A program made the position numbers and the translations under genes. From Azolla pinnata (Eukaryota; Streptophyta; Polypodiopsida; Salviniales; Salviniaceae): DNA of 64,000 bases. The notes beneath the pieces were generated by a model. The model was not told where the DNA came from, did not search any database, and was given only the letters and a program-made list of their open reading frames with translations. The DNA is taken from NCBI GenBank assembly GCA_037176905.1, contig JBBBWG010004891.1, forward strand, positions 36,603 through 100,602, read 5' to 3'. Positions 45,745-63,002 of this stretch are shown piece by piece (positions within the stretch are counted from its first letter, which is position 1; every line of letters begins with the position of its first letter).

Positions 45745-48189
45745 TTACTGTTTTCGATTTATTTCTTTCAACACTTGTGAGATTTTGCACACAGCTTTTT
45801 TCAAAGTCTGGATTTTTGAGCGACCTCTTCCTGGTGAAACTAGCTCAGCATTTTCTCCCTTTGAACAGGCATTTCTATTTGGAAAAGAATCTCTCGCTTC
45901 CTGATTCTCGAATTTCACAAGATTTTCATTCTTTTCGGGTGCATAAACTATTCCAAACAATCCTTTGATATGCTTATTTACTCTTTTTGAATCATTAGGC
46001 CCAAGACTCCGAAAGAGAACCTTCAAAATTGTCTCATTCGGAACACACCCTTGTACTTTCATATCATCCAAAGTACTAAGAACCATCTTCATTCTACCAT
46101 CACGAGCAAGGCCATCCAACAGAATCCCAAAAGTGACAAGATCTGGTCGGCAACCATCCCCTTGCATTTCTTTATATAATGCGTGTGCTTCGTTAGAATC
46201 GCCACTATTACACAGTCCACACATGAGTACTGAATAAGTAATAGTATCTGGCAGACACCCATTTGCTTTCATGTTCTGAAACAATTCCTTTGCTTCGCCT
46301 AAGTTCTGACTTTTGCACAGCCCATCAATAATGGCATTGTATGTTGATGTCACTGGGGCACATCTGACTCTCTTCATCTCATTGAACACCATCTTTGCAA
46401 ACTCAACTTCTCTACTTTTGAAGAAGCCATCAATTAGCGATGTGTATCGATTTGAGTTGAGAACCACATGGCTTCCAATCAGGGGCTTGAAAAGGTCAAC
46501 TGTGCCCTTGAGATGGTGTAGTTTTCCATCTATTAATGCACCATATGTAGCATGATCTGGGAGAATAGATTTTCTATTCATCTCATGTAAAAATTTCCGA
46601 ATATCATCCACCCTCTGAATCACACTGAGACCTTTAACAACAGCATTAAATGTGCTTCTACATGGCTTCAGTCCTTGCTCGCTGATCCTATCCAGAAGCC
46701 TAAGTGCATTATCAACTCTTCCTTCTTTGCAAAGGCTCTCGAGGATAGGAGTCCACATAATTATATCTGGAACACATCTACTCTTTATGACATCATTGTC
46801 GACAAAGTCAATTGCTTCAAAGGCTTTTCCTAACCTGCAAAACCCATTTACAAAAGAACTGAAGGTGTATTTGTCTGGACAGCAACCACTTTCTGCCATA
46901 TATTGCAACATCACATAAGCATCTTCCATCCTTCCCACCTTGCACAGCCCATCAATTGCTTCATTATACAATACTGTGTCAGGAACAACACTTTTCTCTT
47001 TCGAAGCAAGTGTGAGATCACATGCTGCTTTCACATTTCCACGCTTGAAAAGACCATGAATGATAGCTGAGTATGTGTGAACTGTGGGCGTAAAACCTTC
47101 TTCGATCATCTCATACACGAGTTTCTGTGCCTCTTCTACCTTCCCACTTTTGCAAAGAGAACTCAAAATGATGTTATACGTTGTCGCATCTCGTTCAGAC
47201 ATCTTGTCAAAGACTATGAAAGCCTCATCAAGTTTTATCTGCTTGGACAAGCCATCGAGCAAAGTATTCATGGTAACAACATTAGGTTCAATGGATTCCT
47301 GTGACATCTTCTCAAGAAGGTTCAGTGCTTCGTCCGTTTTTGCTATTTTGCAATAACCATTTATCAGCTTATTGTATGTGACAACATCTGCGGATATCTT
47401 CAAACTTCTCATCTTCTCTACAAATCTAGAGGCCTCACATGGCCTACCCGCTTTGCACAGAAACCCAACAACCCCATTAAGTGTCAAAGTGTCAACACTC
47501 CCTGAGATTCTCGCTACATTTTCTACTACTTTCAAGGCTTCATTCACTTTATCTCTTTTGCACAGGAAATTAGTAAGCATACCAACGGTGATGCTATCTA
47601 TATAAACACCAGAGTTGCGCATTTTGGTATAAACTCTCATTGCTTCATCCACATACCCGACTTTAACAAGAGCGCTCAAAACGCATGTGTATGTTGAAGC
47701 AATTGGTTGACAACCAAAATCATTCATTCGGTTGAAAAGACATAGTGTTTCGTTTACAAATCCTTCTTTGCTCATTGTTCTCAGCAAGAAAGTAAAATCA
47801 GCCGCTCGGATCGAGCACATTCCTGCTTTCATTTCTTCCAAGAGTTTCTCTAACAATGCAAATTGTTTCGTTTCGCATAAGTAGCGCAACCTTGCACTGT
47901 AAGATTCCAAGTTAACTTTTTTACAACCGATTCTGCTTCCAGGCAGATCGGAAAGAAGAAATGCTTCTTCGTCAGGATCCCCCGTTCTAAGCACATCGCC
48001 TGAGACTCGTCTTTGTTCAAATTTTGGTGGCGGCTGTCCATGATGAGAATGCTGGATGAGAAGCACCTTCGCGTCCTCCAGAGGCGAAACCTCTTCTTGG
48101 TGAGTATGGGAAGGAAAAGCTTGGCGATGGAGAGCTCCGCTGAGTGCCCAAAGGATTCTCCTGCGCCTGCTTCTGATTACAGAGATCAT
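45745..48189 (-). CDS. P-type pentatricopeptide repeat protein
   Basis: A single uninterrupted frame of 814 residues, as usual for plant PPR genes. About 18 tandem 35-residue repeats run from near residue 110 to 740. Typical examples are VVTYNKLINGYCKIAKTDEA, DTITYSVLMCGLCNSGDSNE and STYNAIIDGLCKSQNLGEAK. There is no E, DYW or SMR domain, so it is the P subclass. These proteins bind organelle RNA and affect processing, stability or translation. The start MISVIRSRRRRILWALSGAL is Arg-rich and amphipathic, like a mitochondrial presequence. An alternative Met lies 17 codons upstream at 48240. The frame stays open another 125 codons through a tetranucleotide microsatellite, which I exclude. The C-terminal 70 residues are basic and non-repeat. 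Confidence 0.95.
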   Translation of the reverse strand: MISVIRSRRRRILWALSGALHRQAFPSHTHQEEVSPLEDAKVLLIQHSHHGQPPPKFEQRRVSGDVLRTGDPDEEAFLLSDLPGSRIGCKKVNLESYSARLRYLCETKQFALLEKLLEEMKAGMCSIRAADFTFLLRTMSKEGFVNETLCLFNRMNDFGCQPIASTYTCVLSALVKVGYVDEAMRVYTKMRNSGVYIDSITVGMLTNFLCKRDKVNEALKVVENVARISGSVDTLTLNGVVGFLCKAGRPCEASRFVEKMRSLKISADVVTYNKLINGYCKIAKTDEALNLLEKMSQESIEPNVVTMNTLLDGLSKQIKLDEAFIVFDKMSERDATTYNIILSSLCKSGKVEEAQKLVYEMIEEGFTPTVHTYSAIIHGLFKRGNVKAACDLTLASKEKSVVPDTVLYNEAIDGLCKVGRMEDAYVMLQYMAESGCCPDKYTFSSFVNGFCRLGKAFEAIDFVDNDVIKSRCVPDIIMWTPILESLCKEGRVDNALRLLDRISEQGLKPCRSTFNAVVKGLSVIQRVDDIRKFLHEMNRKSILPDHATYGALIDGKLHHLKGTVDLFKPLIGSHVVLNSNRYTSLIDGFFKSREVEFAKMVFNEMKRVRCAPVTSTYNAIIDGLCKSQNLGEAKELFQNMKANGCLPDTITYSVLMCGLCNSGDSNEAHALYKEMQGDGCRPDLVTFGILLDGLARDGRMKMVLSTLDDMKVQGCVPNETILKVLFRSLGPNDSKRVNKHIKGLFGIVYAPEKNENLVKFENQEARDSFPNRNACSKGENAELVSPGRGRSKIQTLKKAVCKISQVLKEINRKQ

Positions 48190-48237
48190 TCTAGTGTCAA
48201 ATGTGAAGACGAGACTTCCGCGTTGAGGACGGATTCG

Positions 48238-48950
48238 CATGTATGTATGTATGTATGTATGTGTGTGTATGTATGTATGTGCATGTGCGTATGTATGTAT
48301 GTGTGTGCGCATGCATGTATGTATGTATGTGTGTGTGTGTGCGCATGCATGTATGTATGTATGTGTGTGTGTGTGCGCATGCATGTATGTATGTATGTGT
48401 GTATGTGTGCGCATGCATGTATGTATGTATGTGTGTATGTGTGCGCATGCATGTATGTATGTATGTGTGTGTGTGTGCGTGTGCATGTATGTATGTGTGT
48501 GCTGCCTGTGTATGGATGTATGTACGTGTGCATGTATATATGGATGAGTACGTATGTGTGCATATATGGATGAGTATGTATGTGTGCATGTCTGTGTATG
48601 CATGCATGCACGCATGCACGTATGCGAGTGTGTATGTATGTATGCCTATGTGTGTATATTATGTACGTGTGTGCATGCATGTATACATGCATGAGTGTAT
48701 GTATGTATACATGAGTGCGTATGTGCGTGTATGTATGTATGCGTGCATTTGTAAGTAGGTAAGTATGTATGTATGTGTGTTTGTATGTGTGTGTGTGTGT
48801 GTATGTATGTTGTATGCGCGTGTATGTATGTGTGCTGTATGTGTATGTATGTATGTTTGTATGTGTGTATGCATGTGTGTGTGTGTGCGTGCATGCTGCA
48901 TGTATGTGTGAACAAATGGATGGATGGATGTATGCATGCATGCATGTATG
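48238..48950. repeat. (GTAT)n/(GCAT)n microsatellite upstream of the PPR gene
   Basis: About 700 bases of ATGT, GTGT and GCATGCAT units, with a higher-order ~48-bp unit at 48300-48480 (TGTGCGCATGCATGTATGTA repeated about five times). It abuts the PPR start codon. All frames on both strands are free of stops over long distances, giving YIHT/CMYVCV-type false proteins. Confidence 0.95.
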
Positions 48951-50400
48951 ATCAATTCTCGTATTTGTCAAGTTCTACAACACCAGAAGCTTGCGAAGGA
49001 GAGAATTTGATTCCCGGAAATATGATTATGAAAACGAGAAGGCACAAAGTGCGCAAGGATGCAATCGCATCAGATTTGGAATGACGGATATTTAAAAAGA
49101 GGGGCATGTCATCAAAGACCAACTAGCCCAAACATGGAAGATCAGAGGTATGGAAGCTCGTATGCATACAAATTCTGGGAAAGGCTTGTTGACATGATCA
49201 AGAAAGAGGCGACAAATGACATACAGGGGAAGTGTACATTGTGGGCAAAAGTAAGTGCTTGAGAAAAGGTTGGATCGAGCTTTTGGAATTTGGACTTCGT
49301 GTGGCGACTGATTTCTTGTCGATGGGGTTTCTCGATAATTGGTCGATTGCTTCGATGAAGCGATCAGTTTTCATGTGGGCCTCTTCTGTGGAAAAGGGGA
49401 GATCGGGGATAAGCATTTTACGCTTAGGCATCGTGATCATACAGTGCACAGAGAACGCACAAATTGTGGGCCAATAGTGGAACACAATCGATTTTATTTA
49501 TTTATTTATTTTGCAACAGCGAGTGGCTGGTTTAATCGATTCACTTGATCATGAAAGTGTGTTTAGAGTCAACAAGCAAACGCATTGCAATTAGACGTTT
49601 CTAGCTAAACGAGGTCTGGTAACAGCTAAAGATGACATGTTGGATACATATACTGGCATCTCTCGGCCAAAATTATAAAGTAGAGAGATGACGTGTTCAA
49701 CAATGCATAAGGTTTCTCTCATTTTGAGGCGATCTGAACCGTTGAGATCTCGTAAACTTTGTATATTTTTAACCTGGCTGATATTTTCTGACCTAACCAA
49801 ATACCTCTAACCTTGCAATCTATTTTACTAACCCGACCGATAATTTCTATCCGAGTCACAAATTGCTAACCCCATCTAGGTTAGAAATTTTTTCTAACAC
49901 TACCAATAACCTCTAACCTCTGCAATCTATTTTCGAACCCACGAATCTTCGAATACATTCATTTAGTGCGTTAGTTCAGATCGCTCCGAAATGAGGAGAA
50001 ACCTTCTGCATCGTTAATCGCGTCTTTGCTCTACTTTAATTTTGGCTCAATGACCACTTGTCTATTGTCTCTCTTTGCCATCAGGGAGAATCTCTATACG
50101 CGTCAGCGGAGAAGTATGAGAATTATCATGCGCAGCCCACGTGTACACGCACATCGGCGGAGAATGCAAAACATTATCACGAGGAGACGATATTGCAAGC
50201 GGAGAAAATGTGAACCACACCGCGATGCTCTCTTCCCCTCTCTCTCTCTCTCTCTCGGATTCTCTTCTTTGACTTGGATCGACGCCAATAATCATCATAT
50301 ATTATTGGGGTATGGTATCGTAATCGTCGAATAAAAATCCATTACATACACTTGCACAAATCTCGTGCCATCGGAGAGAGGTTTGAAAAATCTGGATGAG
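48951..50400. other. Intergenic DNA
   Basis: No gene recognised. A minus-strand open stretch at 49198-49485 (STEEAHMKTDRFIEAIDQLS) and the plus-strand shadows over it have no family match I know. 49780-49930 has repeated CTAACC/TCTAACCT motifs. 50236-50256 holds a short (TC)n run. Confidence 0.35.
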
Positions 50401-50759
50401 AATATATGGCCAAGTGGTGGACAGCTCACAACTTCAACAACTTTCACTTGCTCAGAAGGGGACCAGGGGGGAGGGAGAGTGTCAGAACCTTCTGTGGTAT
50501 TATAACCCAGATACAGATTTTTTCTGGCATGTTGATCAATCCACAGACTCCGATCGATTCTCGATGTGTGTTTTTGTTTTTGTTTTGTTTTGTTTTACAT
50601 ATGTTGCAACTACCTGGAAGCAGCACAAGGCAAGCCGAGGAATGCGCTTCTGCTCTGTGCCTCTTCCACCTTGCGGGAAGCTGGTCAAGACGAATACGTT
50701 TACAGGGCAGAACAGAGCATCGAACGGATTGCAAAGCGTTGAACAGAATTGATCCAATT

Positions 50760-51260
50760 CTCTGCATGTATGCATGCATGCATGCGCCGCGCATGCGGAT
50801 GTATGTCTCGGCCCGTATTTGTCTATGCATGCATGCATGCATGTGCGTATGCGTATGTATGTATCGGTGTGTATTTGTGTATGCATACATGTATGTGTGT
50901 GGCGCGTATGTATGTATGTATGTATGTAAGCATGTGCGTGTGTATTTGTGTATGTATGTGCGAATCTGCGTTTGTGTCTATGCATGCGTTTGTATGTATG
51001 TATGCGCGTGTATGTATGTATGTGTATGCATGCATGTGTGCGTGCACATCTTTTCTGTGTATTTCTGTATGTATGTATATGTGCGTTGTGCGTGTATGCA
51101 TGCATGTGTCGCATGTGTATGTGTGGATGTATGCACATGAGCGATCGTGCATGGTATGCATGCATGCATTGTGGACGTGCATAGCGTGTATGCATGTGTG
51201 CATGCCTATTTTGCGTATATAGGCATGGATGTATGCATGCGTAGGCGAATTCTTGCATGC
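50760..51260. repeat. (GTAT)n/(GCAT)n microsatellite upstream of SAMDC
   Basis: About 500 bases of ATGTATGT, GCATGCAT and GTGTGCG units resembling 48238-48950. It ends about 150 bases before the SAMDC TATA box. Long stop-free frames here are repeat artefacts. Confidence 0.95.
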
Positions 51261-51414
51261 GTGTCAGCATATACATAAAAAAGGCTTATCTAAAAAAGAA
51301 AATCGAGAGGTTAGAAAAAAAGGCCTATTAAAAAAGAAAATCGAGTGGTTAGAATTATAAAAAGAAAAAAAGGCCGGGTGTAAATGGACCCTTCCTTGGA
51401 GGACATTCTCAACC

Positions 51415-51422
51415 TATAAATA
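51415..51422 (+). promoter_or_regulatory. TATA box of the SAMDC gene
   Basis: TATAAATA, followed about 30-40 bases later by the start of a pyrimidine-rich leader. Two AAACCCTAA telo-box motifs lie downstream in the leader (51533-51541 and 51584-51592) within a 60-bp duplicated stretch (TTCTCTGCGAAACCCTAACT). Telo boxes are common in leaders of plant growth-related genes. Confidence 0.7.
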
Positions 51423-51874
51423 CCAAGGCTCTCTTGTCGTTTCTCGCGGCCGTTCGCTTCTGCACAGAGAGCACAGACTTCTTCTTTAAACGCACAGAGA
51501 ACACAGACTTCTTCTTCATCTTCTTCTCTGCGAAACCCTAACTCAGGCACAGGCATAGGCGAACGTCCTTCTCCTTCTCTGCGAAACCCTAACTCAGGCA
51601 CAGGCTTCACCATCGCCAGAGGAAGAGAAAGAGAGCGAGAGAGAGAGGGAGCGTGTGCGAGCGATCCTGTTAGCATATTTTTCCGTTCGAAGACCTGTAA
51701 TCCGTCGTTCCTGTTCGCATATTTTCGTTCCAAGATCTGTAATCCGTCTCTTGGTGCCTGTATCTCTCTCCCTCGTGCGAGCGTTAACAGCCTCCTGCGT
51801 TTTTGGCCGCCTCTCTGTATCCTCGGGAAATCTAATCTCTCTGAAGGCCATAGGAGTAGATCTGCTGGTTGTGG

Positions 51875-51883
51875 ATGTTGTGA
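51875..51883 (+). promoter_or_regulatory. Tiny upstream ORF of SAMDC
   Basis: ATGTTGTGA encodes Met-Leu-stop and overlaps the start of the next uORF by one base (TGATG). This tiny/small uORF pair with one-base overlap is a known hallmark of plant SAMDC transcripts. It lets ribosomes choose between the two uORFs according to polyamine level. Confidence 0.95.
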
Positions 51884-52804
51884 TGGAATCCAGCGGGAGC
51901 AGCGACAGCGATTCCTCTAGTAGTAGTAGTATTTTCCGCTCTGCTCTTCTTACTCTACTCTACGGCTTCGAGGACGTACGACCACACGGAGGCATCGTGA
52001 AGTTCCAGTCTGCTGCATACTCAAACGTGAGTCTTCGACTTCTCTTCGGCCCTCCTGAATTTTGTTTGCATGCATTTTCTATGCGTTCGTGCATCTTCGC
52101 TTCTTTTGTGTTCTATGTCCTCATGCCTGTGTGCATGAGGATGTTTGATCATATTAATTAGAGGGTAATTTGCTAGGAAAATTTCGTCTTATTTGGTGGA
52201 CATGTCTGCTTTACGTTCTCTTTTTTTGGCCAACATGTATTTCTTACCTGCGCCATTTATCAATGCCAGAAATTAGTCAGAACTAATGTTGAAGTTACTT
52301 TTCCTAGAATAAAACTGCTTAATTTTCAAGATATCAATGGAGATTAAGAAGGATTCCGGTTTAGAAGTCGATCATTGATATTTAATTGTAGATAGTTCTC
52401 GTTATCTGTTTATCAATGTTTAGAGTTAGGCATATCATGCTGCCGTACACAATGTGTGATTGATTTTAAGCCGATTCTCTTTTTATCTTGATGTGCGTTT
52501 GTCGTTTACTCTTGCATTTTTTCAATTGGCCAATTCCTGTTATAATTTACATCACTGGGAACTATTTATTCTGCCCATGGCTGTCTAGTTGGTGCATTTT
52601 GTGCTCTTGGGGTGCTCAATGTATTAAATCGGCATGCACCGTTCCTCCTGGTCATAGTCTCTCTTTTATCCTGCATCTTCACTCAATGGAAATGCCAAAA
52701 TGTGTTATATGCCCCCATTGTGTACTATCATTTTTTGTGTACAGACTTTAACCTATTATGTTTTTCTTGTTTCTTCTTTACAGTGCCAGAGGAAACCATC
52801 CTGA
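51883..52804 (+). CDS. Conserved small uORF of SAMDC (54 residues, spliced)
   Basis: Exon 51883-52026 (48 codons) joins exon 52784-52804 in phase 0 across a 757-bp leader intron. The peptide starts MESSGSSDSDSSSSSSIF, continues YGFEDVRPHGGIVKFQSAAY, and ends SNCQRKPS at the stop 52802-52804. The block from EDVRP to RKPS is the strongly conserved part of plant SAMDC uORFs. It stalls ribosomes and lowers SAMDC translation when polyamines are high. The main start codon lies 161 bases after the uORF stop, and I see no other ATG between them. Confidence 0.97.
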
Positions 52805-52965
52805 CATTCCCTTCTGGAGGATATCTGCCGTCAGCGCTTTCTGTAAAGCAAATAGATAATTTAGGAAAGAATAGTTTGGAAACCATATAATAGTCTGAGC
52901 TTCTCCCCCACAACTGCTTTATATCCCTTCAGATTGTTGCCTGTCAGATTTATTAGTTGATAGGG

Positions 52966-54270
52966 ATGACAGCTACCACTGGGTTCGAAGGATATGAGAA
53001 GAGGCTCGAGGTCTCCTTCTTTTCCCCGTCGCCTCTTATCGATCCTGAAGGCAAGGGCCTCAGGATGCTTACTCGCTCTCAGATCAATGAGATCCTTGAT
53101 GCTGCAGAATGCACGATTGTAGATCATCTAAGCAACGGGGAATTTGATTCTTATGTCCTCTCAGAATCCAGCCTTTTTATCTATCCTTACACAATCATTA
53201 TAAAGACTTGTGGCACTACAAAGCTGTTGCTGTCAATCCCTGTTCTTCTCCGGCTGGCCAAAGAAATCTCTTTGATAGCATCTAGCTGCCGATACACTAG
53301 AGGTGCATATATGTTCCCTGAAGAGCAGAAGTCCCCGCAAGGCAGCTTCTCCGACGAAGTCACTTTCTTGGATCAGTACTTTGGTGAGCTTGGTTCAGGA
53401 AGGCAGGCTTATTTGCTCGGTGATCCTAACAAGGAGCATCAATGGCATGTCTATTCGGCATCAGCAGAGCATGCAGCCTATGGACAGAATAGTAAGAATA
53501 TTTACACACTTGAGATGTGCATGACTAAGCTTGATAGAGATTGTGCTTTGAGGTTCTACAAGAGTAACTGTGCTACTGCGGAGGAAATGACTCGAAGCTC
53601 TGGTATATTGAATCTGCTTCCCAATTCCAGCATCTGTGCTTATGTTTTTTATCCCTGCGGTTACTCTATGAACAGCATAGAACAATCGTGCCTGTCCACC
53701 ATACACGTGACTCCTGAAGATGGGTTCAGCTATGCTAGCTTTGAAGCAATGGGGTATGATTCAAGCAGTGCTGATTTGGGCAAGTTAGTTAACAGTGTTT
53801 TGTCATGCTTCAAACCGAGTGTGTTCTCCATCGCTCTCCATGCTTCTGGTCAGCCAGAAGGTGTTAATGGGTCATGGGAGGCTCCGATTCTCCCAATTGG
53901 TTATCTTTGTGATGGAAGCACTAAAGAGACTCTGCCGACTGGAACAGTAGTTTTCCACACGTTCAGAGCTTTTGGCAATGCCGAATATGTGCAGGTTGAT
54001 CCTTTGCCTGTGGTGGAATCTTGGATGGGTGTGGATGCTGTTGATGATGTGGGCTGTATGCATAAGATTATGGACACATTGCAGGATGTTAGTGGTTGGA
54101 GCAGCTCTGATGATGAAGGCGACGTGACTGCTAGCATTGAGGAGATGAAGGAGCTGGTTATTAAACTATCACGGTGGAGCAATTCTGATGCGGTATCTTG
54201 CTATGGAGAGGCAGTTATTGATGATGGTGGTATGGAGAGTGTGGAGGGGAAGCCAGACTTTAAAATATAA
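52966..54270 (+). CDS. SAMDC: S-adenosylmethionine decarboxylase proenzyme
   Basis: Intronless main ORF of 434 residues. The enzyme decarboxylates S-adenosylmethionine to give the aminopropyl donor for spermidine and spermine. The self-cleavage site is in [20 protein letters not shown], between Glu67 and Ser68; Ser68 becomes the pyruvoyl group. [12 protein letters not shown] near the N terminus and [11 protein letters not shown] flank the active site. [20 protein letters not shown] is the PEST-like/active-site block of plant enzymes. The start at 52966 gives [16 protein letters not shown]. Most plant enzymes have about 350-370 residues; this one carries about 70 extra acidic residues after the usual core ([20 protein letters not shown]). 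Translation is probably held down by the two uORFs in the leader. Confidence 0.98.
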   Translation: MTATTGFEGYEKRLEVSFFSPSPLIDPEGKGLRMLTRSQINEILDAAECTIVDHLSNGEFDSYVLSESSLFIYPYTIIIKTCGTTKLLLSIPVLLRLAKEISLIASSCRYTRGAYMFPEEQKSPQGSFSDEVTFLDQYFGELGSGRQAYLLGDPNKEHQWHVYSASAEHAAYGQNSKNIYTLEMCMTKLDRDCALRFYKSNCATAEEMTRSSGILNLLPNSSICAYVFYPCGYSMNSIEQSCLSTIHVTPEDGFSYASFEAMGYDSSSADLGKLVNSVLSCFKPSVFSIALHASGQPEGVNGSWEAPILPIGYLCDGSTKETLPTGTVVFHTFRAFGNAEYVQVDPLPVVESWMGVDAVDDVGCMHKIMDTLQDVSGWSSSDDEGDVTASIEEMKELVIKLSRWSNSDAVSCYGEAVIDDGGMESVEGKPDFKI

Positions 54271-55460
54271 TGAATAAATATATATCTATGCGTGTGTAGT
54301 GATTTATTTAGATGGGCGGTATTATATGTAGCTGTGGATGGACAATAAGTTGATATACTGTCGTATGTTATTTCTTTTAGTCTAATTTGTCAGAACTTTG
54401 TATGACAATGGATTGTTATATACATGTCAATTTATTGATAGGTTTGTAGCAAGCCATGTCTGGCAGCGTTTCAAACTGTTGTATGTTATTTCTTTTTAGT
54501 GTAATTTGTTAGAATTTTGTATGACAATGGATTGTTATCTCATTATTGATAGCTTTTTAACAAGCCATGTCTGAACAGAAAAATGGATTGCATGAGCTAA
54601 GTTGTGCTTAGTTTATTTGTTACGCTTATACTCCATGGCCAAATCTTTAAGTGGCACTGGTGAATGTTTCATCGCTTTGTGCCTTTTGATTCTGGTTGTG
54701 AGATTGTACTCTGTACAAAAGTGGCTCTATGGCTCTTTACAGAGCTCACTATTCACAGAAAGCAGACTTTTGCAAAAGGTGGCACTAGAAATTCTAGTTC
54801 CATTTTACTGGCTTTCATAGGGATTGTATGATGATACTAGAGATAAGATAATGAATTAAATTCAACCACACCAACAACCCCAAAGCCGAGGGTGTGAGAT
54901 GAATCGAAAATACCAACCGTATCAAATACTATCTCGGAAATTGACGTGTATGGATCCAATGAGAGATCTTATTTACAACATCTCAAAATAGTCACAAAAG
55001 GAGGTGACTATTTCCATCATAAATGTCAAGCTTTAGGGCTCTCTAACCATTGGATGTGCTAGTATCAGTTTTAAGCTAATGCTTTTGTACTTATTCTTAC
55101 CTTACCCTTAAAGCCATTTAAATCAGCCTTACCTTATAAATTGGTTTTCGAAGGTTATGCCCATAATAAAATCTGATTGAGAATTTCTTCGAATCCGGTT
55201 CTTGCTTTATAGAGAATGGGCGAATCCGGGGAAAGATGGCGGTGTTACAGTGGGCGGCTGAAATCATTCCGCAACTTGTGATATCGGACCAGAATCGTCC
55301 ACGTGCATCGCACACATAAGATGTGTGCAAAAGCCACGAAACAACAGAAGGAACTGCAGAGAATCGCTTAAAGCCACGAAACGACAGAAGGAACCGCAGA
55401 GAATCGCTTTCTGTTGCCGCCCCACAGCGAGATTTTAGGAGAGACATAATCTTGCAAGCA
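54271..55460. other. 3' region of SAMDC and intergenic DNA
   Basis: A ~56-bp segment (TATGTTATTTCTTTTAGTCT, AATTTGTCAGAACTTTGTAT, GACAATGGATTGTTAT) at 54365-54420 recurs at 54482-54539. 55323-55410 holds a 40-bp direct repeat (AAGCCACGAAACxACAGAAG, GAACxGCAGAGAATCGCTT). No further gene seen. Confidence 0.5.
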
Positions 55461-55479
55461 TTCATTCGCGTAGATACAC

Positions 55480-56530
55480 ACTTACGCGTACAGATACCGG
55501 CGTACACATACGCACATGCATATGCATGTATGCGGATGTGCACATACACTTGCACCCCCATGCACATGCGCATGCGCATGCACACATGCACACATGGATG
55601 GCAATGCATGTGCATGCGATGCACGTAGCTGACGTGCATATGCACGCACCCATGCACATGCATATCCATGTCTACGATCACGCACACACAGATGCCTGGG
55701 CAATGCATGTGCATGCAATGCACGTAGCCGAAGTACATATGCACGCACCCATGCACATGCATATCCATGTCTACGATCACACAAACGCCTGTGCATCATG
55801 CACATGCACATGCATACATGCACATGGATGGCAATGCATGTGCATGAAATGCACATAGCCGACGTACATATGCACGCACCCATGCACATGCATATCCATG
55901 TCTACGATCACACACAGACGCATGTGCATCATGCACATGCACATGCATACATGCACATGGATGGCAATGCATGTTGTCGACTTGGAGACACAAACAGACA
56001 CACACACGCACACGCATGCACACATGCATGCACAGATTGCATGCATGCACATGTGCACATGCATAGGCATGTCTAACAATCGCACAAAATGCACTTGCGC
56101 ATGTGCAAGCCCATGCGTGGATGTATGCATGGATGGCAATGCATGTGCATGTGCATGTGTGCCACTCCTGCAAGACGCATCTAAAGTAGAATCATACATA
56201 TATTCATGTATGCATGCCATGCCCCTCGTGCAAAATGCATGCAATCATGCATGTATGCATGCCACGCCCCTCTTGCACAATGCATGCAATCATACATGTA
56301 TGCATGCCACGCCCCTCTTGCAAAATGCATGCAATCATGCATGTACGCATGCCATGCCCCTCATGCAGGCGCATACACATACACACATGGCTTGCGCACA
56401 CACGCATGCATACATTGGAATGCGTATGTGTCACATGTGCGTACCATACGCATACACATATGCATACGAATACGAATACGAATAAGACTACGACTACGAA
56501 TACGAATACGAATACGAATACATATGCGAA
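55480..56530. repeat. GCATGC/CATGCA-rich compound repeat upstream of glutathione reductase
   Basis: A ~115-bp higher-order unit (GCACCCATGCACATGCATAT, CCATGTCTACGATCACxCAC, ATGGCAATGCATGTGCATG) repeats about four times at 55560-55980. A ~55-bp unit (GCATGCCACGCCCCTCTTGC, AAAATGCATGCAATCATGCA) repeats four times at 56210-56370. TACGAA hexamers follow at 56464-56520. The repeats end about 190 bases before the glutathione reductase start. Confidence 0.9.
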
Positions 56531-56714
56531 TGCGCATGAAAAGCATGGGCGAGGTCTCGTGTGCGGCTTCTCTTCCTCCCCCCGACAGACACAGATTCCT
56601 GGTTTTCTGCTTCTTCTTCCTACGAAGCCCAAAACCCTAGGTTTCATTCGCCTTCCCCATCTGCTCCAAGCTCCCCCTCCCCCCTCTTTGCCCTCATTTC
56701 GTCGTTTCTTTCCC

Positions 56715-63002
<6,288 letters not shown>

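Noticed and set aside
45965-47605. Plus-strand frames opposite the PPR gene
   Set aside because: Antisense shadows of a clear PPR frame.
48186-48971. Several His/Thr/Tyr-rich and Cys/Val/Met-rich frames on both strands
   Set aside because: All frames of a tetranucleotide repeat are open; no independent evidence for coding.
50406-51140. A 244-codon plus-strand frame ending in a Cys/Val-rich repeat
   Set aside because: The first third has no known domain and the rest is the GTAT/GCAT microsatellite.
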